Below are positions 35,005 to 42,805 of a DNA stretch of 64,000 nucleotides, one piece after another. The notes below the pieces were generated by a model that saw only the letters and a program-made list of their open reading frames with translations, was not told where the DNA came from and searched no databases. Where the stretch lies: the NCBI GenBank assembly GCA_910587355.1, contig CAJUKF010000003.1, positions 1-64,000 of the forward strand, read 5' to 3'. This DNA comes from an uncultured Muribaculaceae bacterium (GTDB lineage: Bacteria; Bacteroidota; Bacteroidia; Bacteroidales; Muribaculaceae). Numbering within the stretch: the first letter of the stretch is position 1; every line of letters begins with the position of its first letter. Both the position numbers and the translations under genes were made by a program.

Positions 35005-35030
35005 CGGAGCGGCCCGAAAGGGTCGCCCCG
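35005..35030 (+). other. Intercistronic GAAA-tetraloop hairpin between atpA and atpG
   Basis: CGGAGCGGCCC (35005-35015) pairs with GGGTCGCCCCG (35020-35030) around a GAAA loop: ten pairs including one G-U, and one A-C mismatch. There is no following T run, so it is not a standard terminator; it might stabilise or process the transcript or tune the atpA:atpG ratio. These roles are inferred. Confidence 0.6.
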
Positions 35031-35050
35031 ATATTCAATAAACAACGCAA

Positions 35051-35947
35051 ATGGCAACATTACGCGAACTCAAAAGCCGAATAGGCACCGTAGCCTCCTC
35101 CGAAAAAATCACCGGAGCGATGAAGATGATTTCCTCAGCTAAAATGCATAAAGCCGAGGGAATCCTCCGCCGTTTGCAGCCATTCAGGCACTGTGTGGAG
35201 ACAATCATCGGCAATCTGCTGTCGTCCGACGCGGCCGTGAGCTCGCCGCTTACCGCCGTCCGCCCGACAGTGAACCGTGCAGCAATCGTAGTACTCGGCA
35301 GTGACGACGGCCTCTGCGGCGCCTACAACGTAAATATCTTCAAATCTCTTCTCCAGACCATAGCCGACCTGCGCTCGCAGGCCGGAAACAACGTACGAAT
35401 CGATATCATACCCGTCGGCAAGAAAATGGCCGCCGCAGTCTCTAAAATCTGCGCGTCCGACCCCAACCTCACGTTCGCGCCTGCCGAAGGCATCGATTCG
35501 AAAAGCGACGGCGACGCTGTAAAAGGCCTCGCCATGACACTTGAGCAACGCTTCCTCGACGGCGACCTCGACAAAGTGCTCCTGCAGTATGTGCACTACA
35601 TATCGGCAGGCAAGCAGCGTCAGACATGCGACGCATATCTGCCACTGTCGCAGGACACCCTGGCCGCAACCGGCGAGAAGAAAGCCACCGGGCGCCCTTA
35701 CCTCTTCGAGCCCGACGCCCACACCATATTCGGCACCGTACTCCCCATGTATCTCCTTTCGGTAATGCAGGAAGCATTTGCCGAAAACCGTGCCAGCGAA
35801 CAGGCTGCGCGCGTAATGGCCATGCAGAGTGCCAACGACAACGCTCAGAAACTTCTTGAGCAACTGCAACTCGAATACAACAAACTGCGCCAGCAGAGCA
35901 TCACCACCGAACTGCTCGACATCGTCGGCGGCCAGGCACGCGACTGA
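35051..35947 (+). CDS. atpG: F1Fo ATP synthase subunit gamma
   Basis: Central rotary shaft of F1, 298 residues. Both coiled-coil termini are clear: ELKSRIGTVASSEKITGAMKMISSAKM at the start and QLEYNKLRQQSITTELLDIVGG at the end, with the LGSDDGLCGAYN segment near residue 80. It is the last ATP synthase gene. The nuo set resumes 54 nt later with nuoI, and no terminator or new promoter is evident in that gap. Confidence 0.95.
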   Translation: MATLRELKSRIGTVASSEKITGAMKMISSAKMHKAEGILRRLQPFRHCVETIIGNLLSSDAAVSSPLTAVRPTVNRAAIVVLGSDDGLCGAYNVNIFKSLLQTIADLRSQAGNNVRIDIIPVGKKMAAAVSKICASDPNLTFAPAEGIDSKSDGDAVKGLAMTLEQRFLDGDLDKVLLQYVHYISAGKQRQTCDAYLPLSQDTLAATGEKKATGRPYLFEPDAHTIFGTVLPMYLLSVMQEAFAENRASEQAARVMAMQSANDNAQKLLEQLQLEYNKLRQQSITTELLDIVGGQARD

Positions 35948-36001
35948 CGCACGACAGCATATTAAGAAAACCATAATCACTCAACCGATAATATCACATT
36001 C

Positions 36002-36631
36002 ATGGGTAGTGTAAAAGAATATTTCTCATCACTGGGCACCGGCATCGCAAGCCTTGTCAAAGGCATGAAAGTAACCGGCAAAGAATTCGTCACACCTAAA
36101 ATCACGGAGTGCTATCCCGAGAACCGTCTCACTCACCATCCTGCCGAGCGGTTCCGCGCAGAGCTGCACTTCATCTACGATGCCGAAGGCAACCACAAAT
36201 GCATCGCCTGCGGCTCTTGTGAACGCGCATGCCCCAACGGCACAATCACCGTGCAGTCGAAAATGGTCGACACACCTCAGGGCACAAAGAAAAAGAAGCT
36301 CGAAAAGTATCTCTACGACCTTGGCTCCTGCACTTTCTGCCAGCTCTGCGTCACAAGCTGTCCGACCAACGCCATTGCTTTCGACAACGACTTCGAACAG
36401 GCCGTGTTCACCCGCGGCAAACTCGTAAAGCAGCTCAACTATCTCCCCGAGAAACCAGAGCCCGAGCTCACCGAGGAGCAGAAAGCCAAGCTCGCCGCCG
36501 AGCGTGAGGCCAAAATAGCCGAAGCAAAGGCCAAGGCCGCCGCCCTCAAGGCCGCCAAAGAAGCCGCAGCTGCAAAAGCAGCTCCCGCAGCCGACAAAGC
36601 CCCCGAGGCCGACAACAACGAAAATAAATAA
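36002..36631 (+). CDS. nuoI: NADH-quinone oxidoreductase subunit I with Ala/Lys/Glu tail
   Basis: Peripheral-arm subunit with two 4Fe-4S clusters (N6a, N6b). The cysteine motifs are CIACGSCERACPNG near residues 66-79 and CTFCQLCVTSCPTN near 113-126. Residues from about 155 to 209 are an extra low-complexity tail rich in Ala, Lys and Glu that is probably helical and solvent-exposed. Core length is otherwise typical. It begins the second half of the split nuo set, directly after atpG. Confidence 0.94.
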   Translation: MGSVKEYFSSLGTGIASLVKGMKVTGKEFVTPKITECYPENRLTHHPAERFRAELHFIYDAEGNHKCIACGSCERACPNGTITVQSKMVDTPQGTKKKKLEKYLYDLGSCTFCQLCVTSCPTNAIAFDNDFEQAVFTRGKLVKQLNYLPEKPEPELTEEQKAKLAAEREAKIAEAKAKAAALKAAKEAAAAKAAPAADKAPEADNNENK

Positions 36632-36639
36632 ACCAATAT

Positions 36640-37155
36640 ATGGAATCAGTAGGAAGTATAATCTTGTATTTTATCGTCGCACTGTCGATGATAGTCTTCT
36701 CAGTGATGGCCGTAACGACACGCAAGATACTGCGTGCAGCCACCTACCTGCTGTTCACCCTCTTCGCCGGCGCCGTAGTCTACTTCATGCTCGACTACGA
36801 ATTTCTCGGAGCCGTGCAGATAGCGGTGTACGCCGGCGGTATAGTGGTGCTCTTCGTGTTCGCCATCCTTCTTACGAGCCGTCCGGGCGACAACAGCGAG
36901 CGTCTGACATCCAAATCACGCGTACTTGGCGCAGTAGCGGCCATAGCGACGCTCGTGATTACCGGCTATGCCCTCATCAGCCGTGTGTCTGTGGCACTCG
37001 CACCCAAGCCCGAAATGCAGGCCCCCGACATGCAGCAGCTGGGCTCTACCCTCATGGGTACGGGCGACGGCCAGTATCTGCTGCCCTTCGAGGCCGTATC
37101 GGTTCTGTTGCTCGCATGTATAATCGGTGGCGTCGTTGTAGCCCGTAAACGTTGA
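36640..37155 (+). CDS. nuoJ: NADH-quinone oxidoreductase subunit J
   Basis: Membrane-arm subunit near the quinone chamber. The 171-residue protein has about five hydrophobic segments and the conserved LGAVQIAVYAGGIVVLFVFAI block near residue 60. Starts 8 nt after nuoI and overlaps nuoK by four bases. Confidence 0.94.
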   Translation: MESVGSIILYFIVALSMIVFSVMAVTTRKILRAATYLLFTLFAGAVVYFMLDYEFLGAVQIAVYAGGIVVLFVFAILLTSRPGDNSERLTSKSRVLGAVAAIATLVITGYALISRVSVALAPKPEMQAPDMQQLGSTLMGTGDGQYLLPFEAVSVLLLACIIGGVVVARKR

Positions 37156-37472
37156 TTGCTATGGAAATTACAGCTATATACTATCTTCTGCCCGCACTGA
37201 TTATGTTCTGCTGCGGCGTCTACGGCTTCATCACACGCAAAAACATGATTGCGATGCTTGTGTCGCTTGAGCTCATGCTCAATGCCGTCGACATCAACTT
37301 TGTGGTATTCAACCGCTATCTCTATCCCGAGCAGACCGAGGGTATGTTCTTCACCCTCTTTGCCATAGCCATTGCCGCTGCCGAGACAGCGCTGGCAATC
37401 GCTATCATCATCAATATTTTCCGAGCCGTCCGCAACATCGACGTACGCTCACTTAACGAAATGAAATTCTAA
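37152..37472 (+). CDS. nuoK: NADH-quinone oxidoreductase subunit K
   Basis: Small membrane-arm subunit with three transmembrane helices, 106 residues. Conserved features are ISLELMLN-like MLVSLELMLNAVDINFV near residue 37, carrying a key glutamate, and AIAAAETALAIAIIINIFR near 75 with the second glutamate. The ATG overlaps the nuoJ stop by four bases; another Met two codons later is equally possible. nuoL follows after 5 nt. Confidence 0.94.
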   Translation: MIAMEITAIYYLLPALIMFCCGVYGFITRKNMIAMLVSLELMLNAVDINFVVFNRYLYPEQTEGMFFTLFAIAIAAAETALAIAIIINIFRAVRNIDVRSLNEMKF

Positions 37473-37477
37473 GGGCC

Positions 37478-39487
37478 ATGGATATCACATTACCTTTACT
37501 GATACTTGCCATTCCCCTGTTTATGTTCCTTCTCCTGGGTTTGCTGGGAATGAAGATGTCGCATAAACTTGCCGGAACGCTCGGATGCCTTGGCATGGGC
37601 ACCGTACTGGTGCTCTCCTACTACACGGCATTCGTCTATTATTTCAGCGGCGCGCCCGAATTCATCAACGCCGCCGGCGAGCGCCTCCAGTATATAGTCT
37701 TCGACCAAAGCTGGCTCACGCTCTACAAACCTCTCGAAATCCGTCTGGGCTTCCTGCTCGACCCGATTTCGGCGATGATGCTCATTGTCATTCCCACGAT
37801 TTCCTTCATGGTGCATCTCTACTCCATGGGATATATGCGCGACCACCACGGTGTGTATGAGCACGGCTTCCAGCGCTTCTATGCCTTCCTGTCGCTGTTC
37901 AGCTTCTCGATGCTCGGTCTGGTAGTGGCCACAAACATTTTCCAGATGTATATCTTCTGGGAACTTGTGGGTGCTTCGTCGTATCTGCTCATCGGTTTCT
38001 ACTACACCCGCCCCTCGGCAGTGTCGGCTTCAAAGAAAGCATTCATCGTTACACGATTCGCCGACCTCGGCTTCCTTATCGGCATCCTCATCCTGTCGTT
38101 CTACACCAAGACCTTCAACTTCATTGAATTCACTTCAGTGCCCGTCGAAGGCCTTGCAAACGTAAGTCAGGTCGACCTCGGCACAGCCGAAGGCATCCGC
38201 AACATCTTCAACACAAGCGCGGCTCCCCTCTTCATGGGCGGCTCGGTGCTCACATGGGCCCTTGTGCTGATTTTCATGGGCGGCATGGGTAAATCGGCAA
38301 TGCTTCCCCTCCACATCTGGCTCCCCGACGCCATGGAAGGTCCTACTCCCGTATCGGCACTCATTCACGCCGCAACCATGGTTGTGGCCGGCGTATATCT
38401 GGTAGCACGTCTCTTCCCGCTCTACCTCATGGAGACCACCTCGCTCGAAATCATCACTGTCGTAGGCGCCATCACGGCCCTCTACGCAGCCATGGTGGCC
38501 TGCACACAGATTGACATCAAACGCGTTCTCGCCTTCTCGACCATATCGCAGATTGCGTTCATGATGGTATCGCTCGGCGTAGCGCGTCCCGAATTCCACG
38601 AGGGTCTGGGCTACATGGCCTCGATGTTCCACCTCTTCACACACGCCATGTTCAAGGCCCTGCTCTTCCTCGGTGCCGGCGCACTCATCCATGCAATCGG
38701 CTCGAACGACTACACCGCCATGCACGGCCTGCGCAAGCACATGCCTATCACCCACTGGACATTCCTCATCGGCTGTCTCGCGATTGCCGGCATCATACCT
38801 TTCTCGGGCTTCTTCTCCAAAGACGAAATCCTGAGCTCGTGCCTCGGCTACAACTGGGTGGCTTATGTGTGGATGTCGTTCGTGGCATTCCTCACCGCCT
38901 TCTACATGTTCCGCCTCTACTATCTCATCTTCTGGTGGAAAGAGCACAAGACTCCCGAAGGCCACCATGCGCCCCACGACCAGCCCTGGACCATGAGCTT
39001 CCCGCTCGTATTCCTGGCCGCTGTATCGTGTGTCGCCGGTTTCATTCCCTTCGGCAACTTCGTGAGCTGGAACGGACACCCCTACGATTTCATGGCTCAT
39101 TTCGACTGGAATGTGGCTACCGTCAGCCTGATTGTTGCCGTGCTCGGCATCGGTCTCGCCACAGCGATGTACCGCAAGGAGAACAGCCTCCCCGAGAAAT
39201 TCCGTCAGGCCGTGCCTGCCCTGTGGACATGGTGCTACCACCGCTTCTACTGGGATGAACTCTACCAGTTCATCACCCACAAAATCATCTTCGGCAGCAT
39301 CTGCCGCCCGCTGGCATGGTTCGACCGCCATATCATCGACGGCACCATGGATTCGTTCGCCACAGTCACCAACAAGGCATCCGAAGCTATCAAGCCTCTG
39401 CAGTCCGGCCAGATTCAGATGTACGTATGGTACTATCTTATCGGCGCTCTCGCCCTCGGTACAATCACAGTAATCTGCCTTATCTGA
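37478..39487 (+). CDS. nuoL: NADH-quinone oxidoreductase subunit L
   Basis: Largest antiporter-like ion-pumping subunit, at the far end of the membrane arm. The 669 residues include more than a dozen hydrophobic segments. Family landmarks are WELVGASSYLLIGFYYTRPSA near residue 160, the GGMGKSAMLPLHIWLPDAMEGPTPVSALIHAATMV block near 270, and the long C-terminal lateral-helix region after 520. Length is normal. Confidence 0.96.
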   Translation: MDITLPLLILAIPLFMFLLLGLLGMKMSHKLAGTLGCLGMGTVLVLSYYTAFVYYFSGAPEFINAAGERLQYIVFDQSWLTLYKPLEIRLGFLLDPISAMMLIVIPTISFMVHLYSMGYMRDHHGVYEHGFQRFYAFLSLFSFSMLGLVVATNIFQMYIFWELVGASSYLLIGFYYTRPSAVSASKKAFIVTRFADLGFLIGILILSFYTKTFNFIEFTSVPVEGLANVSQVDLGTAEGIRNIFNTSAAPLFMGGSVLTWALVLIFMGGMGKSAMLPLHIWLPDAMEGPTPVSALIHAATMVVAGVYLVARLFPLYLMETTSLEIITVVGAITALYAAMVACTQIDIKRVLAFSTISQIAFMMVSLGVARPEFHEGLGYMASMFHLFTHAMFKALLFLGAGALIHAIGSNDYTAMHGLRKHMPITHWTFLIGCLAIAGIIPFSGFFSKDEILSSCLGYNWVAYVWMSFVAFLTAFYMFRLYYLIFWWKEHKTPEGHHAPHDQPWTMSFPLVFLAAVSCVAGFIPFGNFVSWNGHPYDFMAHFDWNVATVSLIVAVLGIGLATAMYRKENSLPEKFRQAVPALWTWCYHRFYWDELYQFITHKIIFGSICRPLAWFDRHIIDGTMDSFATVTNKASEAIKPLQSGQIQMYVWYYLIGALALGTITVICLI

Positions 39488-39523
39488 AGTAACGGTGCTA
39501 ACACATAAAATCAGTATTAAAAG

Positions 39524-41050
39524 ATGTTTTCGAATATATTAATATACTTTGTCGTGATTCCGCTGCTTATGCTTGCGGGAACCGGCTTGTGCCGCAACAT
39601 ACGCCAGATACGCGCCGTTGCCGTCACGGGCTCGCTGGCCCTGATTGCACTGTCAGTCTACACACTGGTCGAGTATCTCGGTCTCCGTCAGGCAGGCGCA
39701 ACAGAGCCCATGCTCTTCACCGATTCATGGACATGGTTCGCACCGCTCAACATCAACCTCGCTGTGGGTGTCGACGGCATCTCGATTGCCATGCTCATTC
39801 TTTCGTCGTTCATTCTTCTCACCGGCTCGCTCGCGTCGTGGATGATACCCCAGCCCAAGGAATTCTTCCTCTGGCTCATTCTGCTCTCGACCGGTGTGTT
39901 CGGCTTCTTCATCTCGATTGACCTCTTCACCATGTTCATGTTCTATGAGGTCGCCCTCATTCCGATGTACCTTCTCATCGGCGTATGGGGCTCGGGACGC
40001 AAGAACTACTCCGCAATGAAGCTCACCCTCATGCTCATGGGCGGCTCGGCATTCCTCATGCTCGGCCTCATCGGCATCTACTACCACTCGGCACCCGAAG
40101 GCGAACCCCTCACATGGAATCTCCTCGCGATTGCCGCCAACGATGCCATTCCCCACGGCTGGCAGAGCTTCCTCTTCCCCATGACATTCGTAGGCTTCGG
40201 CGTTCTCGGCGCCATGTTCCCCTTCCACACATGGAGCCCCGACGGTCACGCATCGGCCCCCACGGCTGTGTCGATGCTCCACGCCGGCGTGCTTATGAAA
40301 CTCGGTGGCTACGGCTGCTTCCGCGTTGCCATATACCTCATGCCCTGGGCCGCAACCGAACTCGCCTGGATTTTCCTCATTCTCACCGGCACATCGGTTG
40401 TTTACGGTGCTTTCTGCGCATGCGTGAAGACCGACCTCAAGTATATCAACGCTTACTCGTCGGTTTCGCACTGCGGTCTGGTGCTCTTCGCCATTCTCAT
40501 GCTCAACACCACCGCGATGACCGGCGCCATCATGCAGATGCTCTCGCACGGTCTGATGACAGCCCTCTTCTTCGCACTCATCGGTATGATTTACGGTCGT
40601 ACACACACCCGCGAAATCACCAAGATGGGCGGCCTGATGCAGATTATGCCTTACCTCTCGGTAGGCTACGTAATCGCCGGTTTTGCCTCTCTCGGTCTCC
40701 CGGGTCTCTCGGGCTTCGTGGCTGAGATGACAATCTTCATCGGTTCATTCCAGGCCGGTATGGCCGACTACCTCGCCGGCGCAGGTTCGCTCCGCCTGGT
40801 ATTCACACTCATCGCCTGCTGTTCGATTGTAATCACGGCAGTCTACATTCTCCGCGTCGTGGGCAAGCTCCTCTTCGGCCCGGTTCAGGACGAACACCAC
40901 CGCACCCTCACCGACGCGACATGGTGGGAACGCCTCTCGACAGCCACACTGATTGTGTGCGTCGCCGCTATCGGCTGCTTCCCCAACTTCTTTGAAAGCC
41001 TCATCAAAACAACCTTCACTCCCGAGATTTTCGCCGTACTCGGCATGTAA
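39524..41050 (+). CDS. nuoM: NADH-quinone oxidoreductase subunit M
   Basis: Antiporter-like ion-pumping subunit, 508 residues with about fourteen hydrophobic segments. FYEVALIPMYLLIGVWGSGRK near residue 145 carries the conserved glutamate, and MFPFHTWSPDGHASAPTAVSMLHAGVLMKLGGYG near 230 is the central family signature. It follows nuoL after 36 nt. Confidence 0.96.
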   Translation: MFSNILIYFVVIPLLMLAGTGLCRNIRQIRAVAVTGSLALIALSVYTLVEYLGLRQAGATEPMLFTDSWTWFAPLNINLAVGVDGISIAMLILSSFILLTGSLASWMIPQPKEFFLWLILLSTGVFGFFISIDLFTMFMFYEVALIPMYLLIGVWGSGRKNYSAMKLTLMLMGGSAFLMLGLIGIYYHSAPEGEPLTWNLLAIAANDAIPHGWQSFLFPMTFVGFGVLGAMFPFHTWSPDGHASAPTAVSMLHAGVLMKLGGYGCFRVAIYLMPWAATELAWIFLILTGTSVVYGAFCACVKTDLKYINAYSSVSHCGLVLFAILMLNTTAMTGAIMQMLSHGLMTALFFALIGMIYGRTHTREITKMGGLMQIMPYLSVGYVIAGFASLGLPGLSGFVAEMTIFIGSFQAGMADYLAGAGSLRLVFTLIACCSIVITAVYILRVVGKLLFGPVQDEHHRTLTDATWWERLSTATLIVCVAAIGCFPNFFESLIKTTFTPEIFAVLGM

Positions 41051-41071
41051 ACCAATAAGGAATAAAACGCA

Positions 41072-42550
41072 ATGGATTACTCACAATTTTTAGCTATGAA
41101 GCAGGAAATCGCCCTTCTGGTGGTGTTCTTGCTGGTATTCCTCTATGATACCTTCATGCCTAAGTCGACGCAGAAAGCCCTTCCGGGCGTAGCCACCGTG
41201 CTCATGCTCGTTGCCACGGCCGCAGGATTCTGCTGCCAGTGCTTCGGCAGCAGCTGCGCCACCACGGCATTCGCCGGCATGTACGAGACCTCGGCAGTCA
41301 TCGCAGCAATCAAAGGAATTCTCAATGTAGGTGTGGTCATCGTACTGCTCCAGTCAATATCGTGGGCCAACGGCGAGCAGATGCTCATGCGCCGCGGCGA
41401 GTTCTACGAGCTCCTGCTCGTCACCCTCTTCGGCATGTACCTCATGATATCGGCACGTCATTTCCTGCTCTTCATCATCGGTCTCGAAAGCGCCTCGCTG
41501 CCCCTCGCAGCCATGGTTGCACTTGACAAAAACCGCTATGAGAGCCACGAAGCAGCCGTGAAATACATGCTCACCGCCGTATTCTCATCGGCAATCTTCA
41601 TGATGGGTCTGTCGTTTGTCTACGGCCTCACCGGTTCGCTCTACTTCGAGAAAATCTACTTCGCACTCACCGGTCAGATGAGCATAATGCTCGTCATGGC
41701 ACTGGCCTTCGTCATCGCAGGTGTCGGCTTCAAGCTTTCGCTCGTGCCCTTCCACCTCTGGACAGCCGACGTATACCAGGGTGCTCCCACATCGGTCACC
41801 TCCTACCTCTCTGTAATTTCAAAAGGCGCAGCCGCATTCGCATTCCTGGTGATTCTCTGCCAGGTATTCGGCTCGCTCTACAGCCAGGTATGGGAGTGGA
41901 TGCTCTACGCTCTGATTATCCTCACAATCACTGTCGGCAACCTCTTCGCTATCCGTCAGCGCAACATGAAGCGCTTCCTTGCCTTCTCGTCAATCTCTCA
42001 GGCCGGCTATATCATGCTCGGCGTGATTGCCTTCAACGCAATGGGCATGGCAGCGATGATGTACTACATCCTCGTGTACATCTTCTCCAACCTCGCTGCT
42101 TTCGGCGTGATTGGCGCTATCGAGCACGCAACCGGGAAAGTGTCCATGGACGACTACAACGGACTTTACCGCACCAATCCCCGCCTCTCGGTGGCCATGA
42201 TGCTGGCAATGTTCTCTCTCGCAGGTATCCCGCCTTTCGCAGGATTCTTCTCCAAGTTCTTCATCTTCACCGGCGCCATCAACCAGGGCAGCGTGGCAAT
42301 CTACGTTCTTGTGCTGATTGCCTTGATTAACACCATCGTATCGCTCTACTACTATCTCCTTGTAGTGAAAGCGATGTTCATCAGCGACGAAGAATGTCAG
42401 ATACCCAGCTTCCGCAGTACTTGCAGCGAACGTCTCGGCCTCTGGATTACAGTTGCCGGAATCCTCGCACTCGGTATCGTAAGCTTCTTCTACAGCAGCC
42501 TCCTCGAACTCAGCGAAGTTTCCTCAATGAACATGTATTTCATCGGTTAA
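41072..42550 (+). CDS. nuoN: NADH-quinone oxidoreductase subunit N
   Basis: Third antiporter-like pumping subunit, 492 residues. GLESASLPLAAMVALDKNRYESHEAAVKYML near residue 135 and VPFHLWTADVYQGAPTSVTSYLSVISKGAA near 230 are typical. It is the last gene of the run and is followed by a strong terminator. No nuoE, nuoF or nuoG gene occurs anywhere in the window, so the complex presumably takes electrons from something other than an NADH dehydrogenase module encoded here. Confidence 0.96.
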   Translation: MDYSQFLAMKQEIALLVVFLLVFLYDTFMPKSTQKALPGVATVLMLVATAAGFCCQCFGSSCATTAFAGMYETSAVIAAIKGILNVGVVIVLLQSISWANGEQMLMRRGEFYELLLVTLFGMYLMISARHFLLFIIGLESASLPLAAMVALDKNRYESHEAAVKYMLTAVFSSAIFMMGLSFVYGLTGSLYFEKIYFALTGQMSIMLVMALAFVIAGVGFKLSLVPFHLWTADVYQGAPTSVTSYLSVISKGAAAFAFLVILCQVFGSLYSQVWEWMLYALIILTITVGNLFAIRQRNMKRFLAFSSISQAGYIMLGVIAFNAMGMAAMMYYILVYIFSNLAAFGVIGAIEHATGKVSMDDYNGLYRTNPRLSVAMMLAMFSLAGIPPFAGFFSKFFIFTGAINQGSVAIYVLVLIALINTIVSLYYYLLVVKAMFISDEECQIPSFRSTCSERLGLWITVAGILALGIVSFFYSSLLELSEVSSMNMYFIG

Positions 42551-42570
42551 ACAAAGCCCTCCCCAATATA

Positions 42571-42603
42571 ACGGCCGCTACCGCAGGGTGGCGGTCGTTT
42601 TTT
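42571..42603 (+). terminator. Intrinsic terminator after nuoN
   Basis: ACGGCCGCTACC (42571-42582) pairs over 12 positions with GGTGGCGGTCGT (42587-42598), including two G-U pairs, around a 4-nt GCAG loop, then TTTTT to 42603. It closes the nuo/atp island. Confidence 0.88.
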
Positions 42604-42754
42604 ATTCCGATATATCAGAAATAATTCATAACAGAATAGCTGCCATTATTTTCAACACCCCCATTCACATGCGACGTTGACTCCAATTACGTTGCATAAT
42701 TGACCAATTTCAATAAAATTATTGAAATAAAATGACGAATTGAAAAAAATTGCG

Positions 42755-42762
42755 TATCTTCG
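42755..42762 (+). promoter_or_regulatory. -7 promoter box for the lipoprotein/DUF5723 pair
   Basis: TATCTTCG matches TAnnTTTG with one C, 43 nt before the ATG. No TTG at proper spacing. The surrounding 200 nt between the nuoN terminator and the gene is AT-rich and otherwise featureless. Confidence 0.4.
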
Positions 42763-42805
42763 CACAAATTTTATATAAACTTTTCTCATTACAAGTAGTT
42801 ACACA

